A stretch of 64,000 nucleotides of DNA, taken from positions 103,390 through 167,389 of the forward strand of contig NZ_JAKILA010000008.1 in NCBI RefSeq assembly GCF_023283885.1, given 5' to 3'. Shown in pieces: positions 46,933 to 56,612 of the stretch; the stretch's first letter is position 1; each line of letters starts with the position of its first letter. The stretch is from Shewanella basaltis (lineage in GTDB: Bacteria; Pseudomonadota; Gammaproteobacteria; Enterobacterales; Shewanellaceae). The notes under the pieces were generated by a model. That model was given only the letters and a program-made list of their open reading frames with translations, did no database searches and had not been told where the DNA came from. The position numbers were made by a program, and so were the translations under genes.

Positions 46933-47598
46933 TTAAGTTAGCCACTGACTCATTATATTACCCGCAATCGTCACCGCGACAGCAATAAAAATAATCCCTA
47001 CGAGTAAGTCAATAATCGAACTGGCAGCGAGTAGTTTCTGTTGGATACGCGGCTTAGACAATACTAATGCTAATAATCCAAACCAAATAAAAGAGAGACT
47101 AAATAATAATATAGCAGCAGCTGTTTTGGTGGCATACCCCACTTGTGGGGTAATGAGTACGGTAAATAGCGTAATAAAAAAGATCAGCGCTTTGGGATTG
47201 AGTAGGTTGGTGTACAAGCCAATTTTAAATCCCTTAAATGCTGACATTTTAGGTACATTGTCAATTGGCGTTGCGACAAGTGTTGCTGGTTGACGTGTTA
47301 ATTTACGTGTTTTTAAAGCCGATGTTAGCGCCCCCAATCCCATCCATGCTAAATAACTACTGCCTATGAGCTGTACTGCCATATAGGCTAGTGGTGATTG
47401 CTGGATCATTACGCTTATGCCTAATAATGATAATAATGTATGAACGAGAATGGCGGCGGCAATCCCCAAAGCGCAATACACCGCAGTTAAACGTGTTTGT
47501 TGAGTAGCCATTTTTACAACAATGGCAAAGTCAGGTCCTGGACTCATTAATGCCACTAAATGAATAACGGCCAAACTGGCTAACAAAGAAATATCCAT
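46933..47598 (-). CDS. LysE/RhtB family amino-acid exporter
   Basis: A 221-residue inner-membrane protein with six helices and the LysE/RhtB signature near the N-terminus (LVALMSPGPDFAIVVKMAT). The GLYTNLLNPKALIFFITLF segment is the second family mark. It exports an amino acid such as threonine or homoserine; the substrate cannot be told. The start at 47598 is chosen because the family begins MDISLL-like there. The frame stays open for 57 more codons only because it runs into the antisense strand of a family B element. Confidence 0.88.
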   Translation of the reverse strand: MDISLLASLAVIHLVALMSPGPDFAIVVKMATQQTRLTAVYCALGIAAAILVHTLLSLLGISVMIQQSPLAYMAVQLIGSSYLAWMGLGALTSALKTRKLTRQPATLVATPIDNVPKMSAFKGFKIGLYTNLLNPKALIFFITLFTVLITPQVGYATKTAAAILLFSLSFIWFGLLALVLSKPRIQQKLLAASSIIDLLVGIIFIAVAVTIAGNIMSQWLT

Positions 47599-47644
47599 AT
47601 TTGTTTTGCTCTGATAGTGATTATTTTGGAGTAAGCCGATGATA

Positions 47645-47908
47645 ATACCATTGCGCGTTAGCAAGTGATCTCTTTGCGAGAATTTAAAAGGGCTTAAACA
47701 AGGCGAATGACGGAACGAATAGTGATTCTCTTTCGAAGTCATGCAACGCAGTATAAGCCCTTTTAACACTCGCCAGAAAGGAATGCCCCAGCCGCTTTTG
47801 CTTTACGTTCTCGCTATTTGAAAGGGAACAACCATTACTGCATAGCGACGCCTTAATCAAAAACGCTGGACGCATTTACAGTGGTCACTTATTAATGCGC
47901 AATGGTAT
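47645..47908 (+). mobile_element. Non-coding inverted-repeat element, family B copy 1, complete (MITE-like)
   Basis: A 264-base element with 12-base perfect terminal repeats, ATACCATTGCGC and GCGCAATGGTAT. Inside is a second inverted pair, AAAAGGGCTTA and TAAGCCCTTTT about 80 bases apart, and the shared motif GAAAGGGAACAACCATTAC at 47820-47838. Its minus strand has an open frame that merges with the LysE frame. It fills most of the gap between LysE and the symporter gene. Confidence 0.88.
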
Positions 47909-47938
47909 AATGACACAGTTGTACAAAAAAATGATAAT

Positions 47939-47965
47939 AAAAAAGCGCTAGATTAGCGCTTTTTT
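47939..47965. terminator. Terminator of the symporter gene
   Basis: A perfect stem (AAAAAGCGCTA / TAGCGCTTTTT, loop GAT). The A and T runs make it work in both directions; for the minus-strand symporter it lies 22 bases after the stop. Confidence 0.88.
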
Positions 47966-47987
47966 AGACTCGAAATACCAACACCGG

Positions 47988-49295
47988 CTATTTGTTATTT
48001 AGCACCTGTTCTTCAAAGCTTTTAGCGGCTTTACCGGCTTGCGAATTGTTAAACGTCTCTTCGTTAAATTCGCCTTCTGATTTTGCGATAATTACCGTAG
48101 CAACCGCATCACCAGTAACGTTAACTGCGGTGCGGATCATATCTAGCATTCGGTCCACACCAATAATTAGTGCAATCCCCTCGACAGGTAAACCGACTTG
48201 GTTGAGCACCATGGCAAGCATGATAAGACCTACACCTGGCACTCCTGCAGTACCGATAGAGGCCAATGTTGCGGTCACCACAACAGTAGCGTAATCCATA
48301 ATGCTTAATTCAATACCAAACACCTGGGCGATGAATACTGTAGCAACCCCTTGCATAATGGCCGTGCCATCCATGTTTAATGTGGCGCCTAATGGCAAGG
48401 TAAACGATGCTATTTTGTTGTCTACCCCCATGCGGTGCTCAGAGGTTTCAATTGTGACAGGTAAGGTTGCGTTTGAACTTGCTGTACTGAATGCAAATAG
48501 CTGTACGTCTCTAATTTTGCGTAAAAACATTAGAGGACTTAAGCCTGAAAACAGCTTTAACAACGTGGGGTAAACCACTAAGCCTTGAATAAATAATACG
48601 GCAACAACAAGCAGAAAATATTTAACCACACTGCCAAATGTTTCTAAACCCAGCGTTAGGCTTAATGTGGCCATTAAAGCAAAAACACCATAAGGCGCTA
48701 ACTGCATAATCAGTGTCACTACGCGCATGATGACGTCATTAAGGTCATTAAAGAATGATGCCACACGCACACCACGCTCACCAATATGTGAGATGGCAAA
48801 ACCAAAAATAACGGCAAATAGAATGATCTGCAACATGTTGCCTTCACTCATGGCTTGCATGGGGTTAGTGGGTACGATATTAATAAGAACTTCAGACAAG
48901 CTCGGAGCATCTTTTGCTGTGTATTCTAGGGCGTTACCTGCAAGACTGGCATTACCCGGATGGACAATCACAGCGGCTAAAATGGCGATTGTGAGGGCGA
49001 TTGCAGTTGTAAATAAATAAAATGATATGGTTTTACCACCTAGACGGCCTAATTTAGATGGGTCGCTCAGTGAGCAAGTACCACAAACAAGCGATATAAA
49101 CACTAAAGGCACAACGAGCATTTTTAAGCTGGATATAAAAATAGTACCAATGACATGTAAAAATCCATCTGTGATGTATTCTTGTATAAATGTACTACCG
49201 GGGAAGAAATTTCTTAATGCAAGGCCAAATATAATGCCTATACCCATACCAATTAAAATCTTACTCGTGAGTCCGAGCTTATTTTGTTTATTCAC
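47988..49295 (-). CDS. Dicarboxylate/amino acid:cation symporter (DAACS family)
   Basis: A 435-residue membrane protein with the DAACS fold (eight helices and two re-entrant loops). The serine-rich loop FSTASSNATLPVT, the TNMDGTA-like motif LNMDGTAIMQG, the AGVPG loop and the DRMLDMIRTAVNVTGDA segment are all present. It takes up glutamate, aspartate or C4-dicarboxylates with Na+ or H+; the exact substrate is not clear. The charged tail (EEQVLNNK) is cytoplasmic. It is divergent from the giant lipoprotein gene. Confidence 0.92.
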   Translation of the reverse strand: MNKQNKLGLTSKILIGMGIGIIFGLALRNFFPGSTFIQEYITDGFLHVIGTIFISSLKMLVVPLVFISLVCGTCSLSDPSKLGRLGGKTISFYLFTTAIALTIAILAAVIVHPGNASLAGNALEYTAKDAPSLSEVLINIVPTNPMQAMSEGNMLQIILFAVIFGFAISHIGERGVRVASFFNDLNDVIMRVVTLIMQLAPYGVFALMATLSLTLGLETFGSVVKYFLLVVAVLFIQGLVVYPTLLKLFSGLSPLMFLRKIRDVQLFAFSTASSNATLPVTIETSEHRMGVDNKIASFTLPLGATLNMDGTAIMQGVATVFIAQVFGIELSIMDYATVVVTATLASIGTAGVPGVGLIMLAMVLNQVGLPVEGIALIIGVDRMLDMIRTAVNVTGDAVATVIIAKSEGEFNEETFNNSQAGKAAKSFEEQVLNNK

Positions 49296-49519
49296 AGAGT
49301 GTTCCTTTTCATTATATTATTTTGGCTCATCATTGAATGTGCTAAAGACTAGCAGGAATCGCTCTTTTAGGAAATGGCCAAAAACTGAAAGTTTTATCTG
49401 ATAAATGACACAGAAAACAATAGAGTTATGGTAAAGTTACAAGATATTTGCGTAATGTTAATCTATAAGTAACTATAATCATTATTTAGTTTAATCTTAA
49501 TGTAACAGGGAGCCTGACA

Positions 49520-52500
49520 ATGAGGTCAGCATACAAAGTTTGTTTTGCACTTTTATGTTCAATCTTTCTCTTCGCTTGTGGCGGTGGAGGGAGTATTACA
49601 GATGATGGAACGGATTCTGGGGGGGATGGTACAGCGACTGAAGTACTCTCTATATCACTGAGCACTTCATCTAATGATATATCTGCCGCTACTCCAGCGG
49701 TCTTAAAAGCAACCGTTACCAGTTCACTTAATTATTCTGTAGCGAATAAAGTTGTTACTTTCTCTTTATCTGACTCTTCATTTGGGGTTTTTACACCTGC
49801 TTCAGGTACAGCTAAAACAAATGCTGACGGTGTTGCCGAAGTCACTTTAAGCACTGCATCTTTTCAAGGTGCTGTTACTGTTACAGCATCTCTTGACTCA
49901 GGCGAGTCGTCATCAACAGGTGTTTCAATGGCTGGTGATGGCGCAGTAACTGGCGAGAATCAAATAAAATTATCTTTAAAAGATACTGCTGGAAATACGA
50001 TTAATAACATCAGTTTTTTGACACCAGGCTATGTTCATGTCGATTACCAAGATCCTGCCGGGAATCCAATAGCTAATCGTTTAGTCAGTTTTGAATTAAA
50101 TGATTCAGCTTTGGCGACATTCATCCCTAATAGTGGTACAGCATTAACAGACGCAGATGGCTCAGCTGTAATTAAAGTTGTAGCAGCCAATAAAGAAGGC
50201 GCAGGCACTGTTAATGTAACGATTGATGAACAAGAAACGGTTGGAATTAATTTTTATTCTAAAGGTGATGCTGGAGTTTCTGGCACTGCATCAATTACCG
50301 CTCAATTGGTTAACTCAGCAGGTACAGAGGTAACAACAATTTCAAATGAATCCCCTGGTAGAATAGTAACAACACTTTTAGATGCATCAGGTAATCCACA
50401 ACCAAATAAAGTAGTTAGTTTTTCTTTAACAAGTGCTGAACATGGTATCTTTAATCCGGCTAGCGGTACTGCATTAACTGATGCATCTGGTGTTGCTTCG
50501 ATTCAATTACGTACTTCAAACATTGAAACAGCAACAACAGCAAACATATCGACAGAGTCAGGTGTAAACACTTCAATCAGCTTTTATATGCAAGGTGATG
50601 GCACTTCTCAAAATGTCAACAGCCTTACTTTGCAGCTTGTTGACAATGCAGGTAATCCACTTTCAATTGTGAGCAATAACTCACCTGCAATAGTACTTGC
50701 AACTTATTTAAATGCAGATGGGCAGGCATTATCTGGTCAGCTGGCAACTTTTACTACAGGTCTTGGTAAACTAAGTGTACCTTCAGCTGTAACTAATAGC
50801 TCAGGTGTTGCAAATGTGAATTTAACTGCAGGTCAAATTGCTGGTGGGGCAATTGTTAGTGTATCTATTAATGGTCAAACAGCTAGTTTAGCATTTGAGA
50901 CATTAGGTGATGAACCATCAGGTAATAGTGTAGAGCTTAGTCTTAAGGATGCTTCTGGTTTGATTATTAGCCAAATTGAAGCAGCTACACCAGGGTACTT
51001 ACACGTAAATTATAGCGACGCACAAGGTAACCCAATCGCTAATAAAGTGGTTAGTTTTGATATAGATGATGAAGCGTTGGCAACTTTTGTACCAAACAGT
51101 TCGACAGCCTTAACTGATGCTTCAGGCGAGGCTGTAATTAAGTTAGTTGCAGCTAATAAACAAGGTGCAAGTACTGTTACGGCAAACATTGTTAACGAGC
51201 AACCAGTGAGTTTGGGTTTCTCATCTAAAGGTGATGGTCTAGCTGCAGGTGTGGCTGCTTTATCAGTGAAATTGGTGAATGCAGCAGGCGCTGATATCAC
51301 AACGATTTCTAGTGCGCAGCCAGGGTTTTTAGAAGTCACATATTCAGATACTAATGGTGTTGGACTTCCTAATGAAGTCATCACATTTGCACTAAACGAC
51401 AGTTCAGTGGGTGTATTTGACCCAGCATCGGCAAGTGCGTTAACCAATGCAAGTGGTGTGGCACGCATTAAATTGTTAACTGCCAATGTAGAGACTGCCG
51501 CGTCAGTACTGGTGTCGAGTGCGACAGGTATTAGCACATCAATTAGCTTCTACATGCAAGGTGATGGTGTTGCTGTTGGTACCAATAATATTTCAGTGCG
51601 ACTAATTGATAGTGCAGGAAGTGCATTGTCAGTCATTAGTAATGCAACACCGGGTATTATTGAGGCGACCTATCTTGATTTAGATGGCCTACCTTTGGCC
51701 GGTAAACTGGTTTCATTTACAGCAGGTTTAGGTAAATTATCTTCAGCTAATGCGGTAACAAATGCCTCGGGTATTGCAACCGTTAACTTAACGGCAGGTC
51801 AAGTTTCAGGTGCAGCGATAGCAACTGTTACAGCAGAGTCTTCTACGGCAAGTGTTGCGTATGAGACAATTGGTGATGAACCGAATCCAATTGATGCATA
51901 TTCATTATCAATCGTTGTTGAGGATTCTCTTGGTGCTGAAAACAGAAATATTAGCCAATCAAAACCTGGTTATGTTTTTGCTACGCTATTGAAAGATGGT
52001 ATGGCGGTTCCTAATGAATTAATACAATTCACCATTATTGGCCAAGGCCAAATAAACCCTACATCAGGTCATGCATTAACTGATGCATCTGGTGTGGCTA
52101 AAGTTAACTTGTTAACTGGTTTAGTTGAAGGCGCTGGTACAATTGAGGCTGCATTTGTTATTGGGACTGAAATACTAACAAACTCTTTCAATTACAGTGT
52201 AGCTGGTGATGCTCCTGGTGGAGATGGCGAAAACTTAACATTAAGTATAGAGTTATTTGATGCAACGACAGGACTACCTACAGTCAATGTCAGTCAAGCC
52301 AGTCCTGGTCGTGCACGCGTATATTTAGTTGATCGTGATAACAATCCTGTGCCAGGTGCGGTTATCAGCTATACCAGTTCACTTGGTGAGTTTTTACCAG
52401 CAGTAGGTACAGCGTTAACTAATAATGCAGGTCAAGCTGAAATTTTAATTACAGCTGGTACCGTAGAAGGTGCAGCTACCATTACTGCATCATATGATGT

Positions 52501-54733
52501 TGCAACAGCTAATATCAGTTTTACTACCGCTGGTGATGATATTGATGCAGTGGCGGCAGACCCTTCAATTAGTTTTGAAATATATGACTGTAACGATGCG
52601 CCTGCGTTTGATAAAGCGCTTAAAAACTTTGAAGTTTGTAGCGTTACGGACAATATTACCAATCAACGCCCTGGTATTTTAGGCGCAATTGTAAAACTAG
52701 AAGGCTCAAACCAACCATTAAAACAAGTTTTAGTCTCAGCAGGTACAACGTTAGGTGCAATTAGCCCTGCATCAGCTACCGCTATTACTAATGCTGACGG
52801 TAAAGCTGTTTTAGATCTTTACTCGAATGGTGATGTTGGTGCGGGTGAAGTTAGTTTAAAGGTTAAGCAAGTAACCTCGACTAAAGCATTTGAAATTGGT
52901 CGTGTTGATATTAGCCTAGAAGTTTCGACTTATATCGGTACTAATACTTTACCTGCTGGCGGTTCAACTGTTATTGAAGTAACGGTTAAAGATCCAGACA
53001 ATAATGTTGAGACAAGTCAGCCATTTACACTAGAGTTTAGCTCTCAATGTATGGCAGCAGGTAACTCTGTTATCGACTCTCCTGTAGTCACCAATGCAGG
53101 TAAAGGATTTGCTACTTATCGCAGTATTAACTGTGAAGGTACAGATACTGTTACTGTATCAGCCATCACTGGTGCATCAACGGTAACTGCAACTACAGAC
53201 ATTACTGTTAATACAATTTCAGTTGGCTCGATTCAGTTTGTTAGCGCAAGTCCAACAGAAATAGCGTTAAAGGTATCTGGTGGACTAGATAGTAATGCAG
53301 GTAATCGTTCAGAAACTTCTCAAGTAGCATTCAGATTGCTCAACGAAGTTGGTCAAGCTGCTGCTTCACAGAGAGTTTGTTTTGAACTATCAACTGAAGT
53401 GGGCGGAATGATTTTAACTCCTGCGCCAATTGCTGATGATTTTGCAAATTGTCCAAACTTCCCTAAAGCAGGTGATCCTGAATATCCAACCGATCTTACT
53501 GCGCCGAATAAGTATGCCGTAGCCTACACCGATGCTAATGGTGATGTAAGTGTTACTGTGCGTTCAGGTACGGTACCAACGCCGGTTAAAGTGTTTGCGG
53601 TATGGCAAGATGCGGCAGATCCAACAAGTGAGATAATTGCAAATGTGTCTGATAGTTTAACTGTGACAACTGGTTTAGCTGACTTTAATAGTTTCTCGCT
53701 AGCCGCATCAATTTTAAACCCTGAGGGCTGGAGTCATGATGGTGAAACAGTCACCTTTACCATTCGCTCAGCTGATCACTTCAATAATCCTGTTCCAGAA
53801 GGTACTGTAATCAACTTTAGAACTGAAGGCGGTTCAGTAGGCGCTAGTTGTCAAACTGTTGGTAGAACGGGTGCTTGTGATGTTGAATGGACTAGCCAAA
53901 ATCCACGTCCATTTGATCAAACTAGTTCCAGTTGTCCTCAAGCCTTTAATGGTTCATTGTTACCACCTTGTACAGGTACAACCTTTGCTGGCTACTTAGA
54001 TGGCACTAATTCAGTTATTGTAGAACCGCGCCCGGGCCGTGCGACAATTACTGCTTACGCGATTGGTGAAGAGAGTTTTGTTGACCTAAACGGTAATGGT
54101 TTATTTGATTCTGGCGAGCCTACAGAAGATAAATCTGAAGCGTTTACTGATCATAACGAAGATGGCCAATATCGTGGCGGCTCTACAGGTTCTGTTGAGG
54201 AAGAGTTTGTTGACTTCAACAACAATGGTAGTTTCGATTTAGGTGATGGATTATACACAGGTATTCTATGTGCGGCGGGTTCTGAAGCAAGTTGTACTAA
54301 TACTGGAATAGACAACTATCAAGCTCAACTTAATGTGTTTAGAAACTTACCAATTGTGATGTCTGGTTCTGTTCCTTATGGTCGATTAGTTGATATCGAT
54401 AATGCAGGAAATATCACCCCTGCTGACGATATTGATTTAACCACAGCGACAGGTGAGGCTAGCCAAACTGTGTACTTATTCGTTTCTGATGTGAATAACA
54501 ATACACTACCATTTGGAACAACCATTTCTGCTTCAAATGATAATGGCGATTTATCTGGTACAACAAGTTTTACAGTAGGTAGCAATAATTCGAATAGACC
54601 ATTGTTATATTCGTTTACGTTAACTCGTGAAGCAAGCCCTAACCAGAAAGCTATCGGCTTTTTAACCATTACCGTTACAACGCCATTAGGTGAGCCTACA
54701 AGCTACACTGTTAATGTAAGAGATGACGGTTAA
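49520..54733 (+). CDS. Giant lipoprotein with bacterial Ig-like (Big_1) repeats
   Basis: A 1737-residue protein with a lipoprotein signal: LLCSIFLFAC with lipidated Cys20, and GGGG after it, so outer-membrane sorting is likely. After a short Gly/Asp linker come about 13 Ig-like modules of about 100 residues, of the invasin/intimin Big_1 type (SPG or TPG turn, GNPIANKVVSF, ALTDASGVA, VTAS). Modules 2-4 (residues 148-470) are repeated as modules 5-7 (471-793). The C-terminal part has paired cysteines and EF-hand/dockerin-like Asp/Asn loops (DLNGNGLFDSGE, DFNNNGSFDLGDG) that may bind Ca2+. No beta-barrel or LysM domain is present, so it is not an intimin-type inverse autotransporter. It is probably a surface or periplasmic adhesin. 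AGGGAG precedes the ATG; a terminator follows. Confidence 0.85.
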   Translation: MRSAYKVCFALLCSIFLFACGGGGSITDDGTDSGGDGTATEVLSISLSTSSNDISAATPAVLKATVTSSLNYSVANKVVTFSLSDSSFGVFTPASGTAKTNADGVAEVTLSTASFQGAVTVTASLDSGESSSTGVSMAGDGAVTGENQIKLSLKDTAGNTINNISFLTPGYVHVDYQDPAGNPIANRLVSFELNDSALATFIPNSGTALTDADGSAVIKVVAANKEGAGTVNVTIDEQETVGINFYSKGDAGVSGTASITAQLVNSAGTEVTTISNESPGRIVTTLLDASGNPQPNKVVSFSLTSAEHGIFNPASGTALTDASGVASIQLRTSNIETATTANISTESGVNTSISFYMQGDGTSQNVNSLTLQLVDNAGNPLSIVSNNSPAIVLATYLNADGQALSGQLATFTTGLGKLSVPSAVTNSSGVANVNLTAGQIAGGAIVSVSINGQTASLAFETLGDEPSGNSVELSLKDASGLIISQIEAATPGYLHVNYSDAQGNPIANKVVSFDIDDEALATFVPNSSTALTDASGEAVIKLVAANKQGASTVTANIVNEQPVSLGFSSKGDGLAAGVAALSVKLVNAAGADITTISSAQPGFLEVTYSDTNGVGLPNEVITFALNDSSVGVFDPASASALTNASGVARIKLLTANVETAASVLVSSATGISTSISFYMQGDGVAVGTNNISVRLIDSAGSALSVISNATPGIIEATYLDLDGLPLAGKLVSFTAGLGKLSSANAVTNASGIATVNLTAGQVSGAAIATVTAESSTASVAYETIGDEPNPIDAYSLSIVVEDSLGAENRNISQSKPGYVFATLLKDGMAVPNELIQFTIIGQGQINPTSGHALTDASGVAKVNLLTGLVEGAGTIEAAFVIGTEILTNSFNYSVAGDAPGGDGENLTLSIELFDATTGLPTVNVSQASPGRARVYLVDRDNNPVPGAVISYTSSLGEFLPAVGTALTNNAGQAEILITAGTVEGAATITASYDVATANISFTTAGDDIDAVAADPSISFEIYDCNDAPAFDKALKNFEVCSVTDNITNQRPGILGAIVKLEGSNQPLKQVLVSAGTTLGAISPASATAITNADGKAVLDLYSNGDVGAGEVSLKVKQVTSTKAFEIGRVDISLEVSTYIGTNTLPAGGSTVIEVTVKDPDNNVETSQPFTLEFSSQCMAAGNSVIDSPVVTNAGKGFATYRSINCEGTDTVTVSAITGASTVTATTDITVNTISVGSIQFVSASPTEIALKVSGGLDSNAGNRSETSQVAFRLLNEVGQAAASQRVCFELSTEVGGMILTPAPIADDFANCPNFPKAGDPEYPTDLTAPNKYAVAYTDANGDVSVTVRSGTVPTPVKVFAVWQDAADPTSEIIANVSDSLTVTTGLADFNSFSLAASILNPEGWSHDGETVTFTIRSADHFNNPVPEGTVINFRTEGGSVGASCQTVGRTGACDVEWTSQNPRPFDQTSSSCPQAFNGSLLPPCTGTTFAGYLDGTNSVIVEPRPGRATITAYAIGEESFVDLNGNGLFDSGEPTEDKSEAFTDHNEDGQYRGGSTGSVEEEFVDFNNNGSFDLGDGLYTGILCAAGSEASCTNTGIDNYQAQLNVFRNLPIVMSGSVPYGRLVDIDNAGNITPADDIDLTTATGEASQTVYLFVSDVNNNTLPFGTTISASNDNGDLSGTTSFTVGSNNSNRPLLYSFTLTREASPNQKAIGFLTITVTTPLGEPTSYTVNVRDDG
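49961..51897 (+). repeat. Tandem duplication of a three-domain block in the giant lipoprotein
   Basis: Bases 49961-50929 and 50930-51897 encode two successive blocks of about 323 residues, each with the same three distinct Ig-like modules in the same order. The first modules both carry GNPIAN and ALATF, the second both end SISFYMQGDG, and the third both end ETxGDEP. Adjacent modules within a block are much less alike than equivalent modules between blocks. Confidence 0.85.
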
Positions 54734-54744
54734 TCGTTAATCCT

Positions 54745-54770
54745 AAACGGCCATCAATGATGGCCGTTTT
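54745..54770 (+). terminator. Terminator of the giant lipoprotein gene
   Basis: A stem AAACGGCCATC / GATGGCCGTTT with a three-base loop, followed by more T. It starts 12 bases after the stop codon. Confidence 0.85.
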
Positions 54771-54796
54771 TATTTGTTCACACATGCGATAAAAAC

Positions 54797-54826
54797 AAAA
54801 GCCCAAGTCGTTTGACTTGGGCTTTT
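54797..54826. terminator. Second terminator, bidirectional, between the lipoprotein gene and astB
   Basis: A perfect stem (AAAAGCCCAAGTC / GACTTGGGCTTTT, loop GTTT) with A and T runs on either side. It serves the minus-strand astB and backs up the lipoprotein terminator. Confidence 0.9.
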
Positions 54827-54844
54827 TATGATCATTAGATTTAC

Positions 54845-54892
54845 TAATCCGTAATCCGTAATCCGTAATCCGTAATCCGTAATCCGTAATCG
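54845..54892. repeat. 7-base tandem repeat, six full units
   Basis: TAATCCG is repeated six times without error, then a partial TAATCG. It ends three bases before the astB stop codon (on the minus strand it is just downstream of astB) and lies between astB and its terminator. Confidence 0.95.
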
Positions 54893-54895
54893 CTA

Positions 54896-56230
54896 TTATT
54901 TCTGGAACTGGTACACGCTTCCAAGCTTTAAGATTTGTGTGAGTTCATCTAATGCGGTGCGGGACTCGATAATCAGCTGTGGGTCTGCTAAATCTTTAAC
55001 GGTAAGTTGATCACGGTAATGCTTATCAACCCAGGTATTTAAGCGGGTAAATAAACCGTCATTCATTAAGGTGTTTTGATTCACTGCAGCGACTTCTTGC
55101 TCATTCATCGCGACTCTTAGGCGTAAGCAAGCTGGACCACCACCATTTTGCATGCTCTGTTTTACATCAAAATAGCGAACTTGTTTTATTGGTGTGCCGA
55201 GTGTGACGAGCTCATTTAAATAGGCAAAAACAGCTGGGTTTTCTTGGCAATCAGTTGGAGCAATAATGGCCATTTCACCAGACGGCAACGTAATAATTTG
55301 TGTATTAAACAAATAGCTACGTACCGCATCATCAATTGACACTTGGCTAGTTGCAACTTTAACAAAATGCATCTCTGTGTTCATTTTTCGTCGGATTTCA
55401 TCAAATTTTGCTTCGGTATTTAAAAACGCTTGCTCGTGATAAAACAATACGTTTTGGTTACCGACAGAAATCACGTCATTATGAAATACACCTTGATCGA
55501 TCACATCAGGGTTTTGCTGCATAAACACACAACTTTCATCGTCAAGTTGATGTAATCGCGCTACAGCTTGTGATGCTTCTAAGGTTTGTCTTGCGGGATA
55601 TTTTTTCGGTTTTACAGCGCTTGGATTTGTTGCTTCTTGGCCATAGACAAATAATTCGACTCCAGCGTGACCATATTCATTGCATAAACGAGTATGATTT
55701 GCCGCGCCTTCATCACCAAAGCTTGTGTGTTCTGGTAAATGTTGATGGTGTTTAAAGTGGCGGTCGTTATTAAATGTCGCCTGTAGAATGTTACCCGTGG
55801 TAATCGGTTCGATACTGCGATGTAGTTTATCGACTAAGTTTGCCGGAGTGAAATGGACTTTTCCGTCGCGAGTATCGGCGCTAGGTGACACGGTTGCTGC
55901 GTTGGCAGTCCACATACTTGATGCACTGCAACAGGCATTAAGAAGAGCAGGTGCTTGCTGAGCCGCTTTTTGTAAAACTTCAGCATCTGACCCAGAAAAA
56001 CCAATTCGACGTAATGTGTACACATCTGGGCGCTCCTGTGGGGCTAATACGCCTTGTACCATGCCTAGGTCTGCTAAAGATTTGGCTTTTTGCAAACCTT
56101 GTTTTGCTGCTGCTTTGGGGTTTGATGTTAACGCTGCATTATTTAATGAGGCTACATTACCAAATGATAATCCAGCATAATTATGGGTTGGTCCAACCAA
56201 GCCATCAAAGTTCGCTTCAAAATGCTTCAT
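54896..56230 (-). CDS. astB: N-succinylarginine dihydrolase
   Basis: A 444-residue enzyme of the arginine succinyltransferase pathway; it converts N2-succinylarginine to N2-succinylornithine, CO2 and ammonia. The N-terminus [21 protein letters not shown] is diagnostic, and further marks are [33 protein letters not shown] and the catalytic Cys region [15 protein letters not shown] near residue 363. AAGGA lies upstream of the ATG. The other ast genes are not in the window. A possible ArgR site lies just upstream. Confidence 0.95.
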   Translation of the reverse strand: MKHFEANFDGLVGPTHNYAGLSFGNVASLNNAALTSNPKAAAKQGLQKAKSLADLGMVQGVLAPQERPDVYTLRRIGFSGSDAEVLQKAAQQAPALLNACCSASSMWTANAATVSPSADTRDGKVHFTPANLVDKLHRSIEPITTGNILQATFNNDRHFKHHQHLPEHTSFGDEGAANHTRLCNEYGHAGVELFVYGQEATNPSAVKPKKYPARQTLEASQAVARLHQLDDESCVFMQQNPDVIDQGVFHNDVISVGNQNVLFYHEQAFLNTEAKFDEIRRKMNTEMHFVKVATSQVSIDDAVRSYLFNTQIITLPSGEMAIIAPTDCQENPAVFAYLNELVTLGTPIKQVRYFDVKQSMQNGGGPACLRLRVAMNEQEVAAVNQNTLMNDGLFTRLNTWVDKHYRDQLTVKDLADPQLIIESRTALDELTQILKLGSVYQFQK

Positions 56231-56252
56231 TCGTGATCCTTGAGAATTTTTG

Positions 56253-56268
56253 TGAATAATTATTATTG
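56253..56268 (-). promoter_or_regulatory. Possible ArgR operator upstream of astB
   Basis: TGAATAATTATTATTG resembles an ARG box half-site pair (TGAATAATTATTCA type) and lies about 23 bases before the astB start. The remaining 340 bases to topA are AT-rich and show no other feature that I can support. Confidence 0.4.
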
Positions 56269-56612
56269 TAGTTACACTTTTTTGTGTTACTTATAAAAAA
56301 GGAAACGTGATTGCTCATGTCAGTTAACGCTAAATTAACGCCAGTATACTGAAGCTATGAGGGTTAACAAGGTGTGTTAATTTTGTACAAACACGCATAA
56401 ATGACTAAAAATGCACTGAAGATGCTCGCAAGTATCATTAAGTGAAAAATTACGTTTAAAAAACGCATATTATTTTTTCTATTTTTTACTATTGTGTAAA
56501 AAATGACTTAATAACCTATATAAAAGAGGGATTAACTTGAAACTATTGTCTCAACCCTCTATATATGGAATCAATTTTCTATATTTTGAGACTTTTTGGC
56601 GCAAATAAAACT

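Noticed and set aside
47684..47875. 63-codon minus-strand frame between LysE and the symporter gene
   Set aside because: It lies almost wholly within a family B element and has no Shine-Dalgarno or family resemblance.
51010..51537. 175-codon open frame on the minus strand
   Set aside because: It is antisense to the Ig-repeat lipoprotein; the repeated, low-stop composition of that gene explains it.
54845..54892. The 7-base tandem repeat as a possible CRISPR array or phage attachment site
   Set aside because: The units are contiguous with no spacers, only 7 bases long, and no cas or integrase gene is near.
56565..56612. Alternative upstream start of topA
   Set aside because: The extra 16 residues (beginning [10 protein letters not shown]) do not belong to the TopA N-terminus, which normally starts [16 protein letters not shown].
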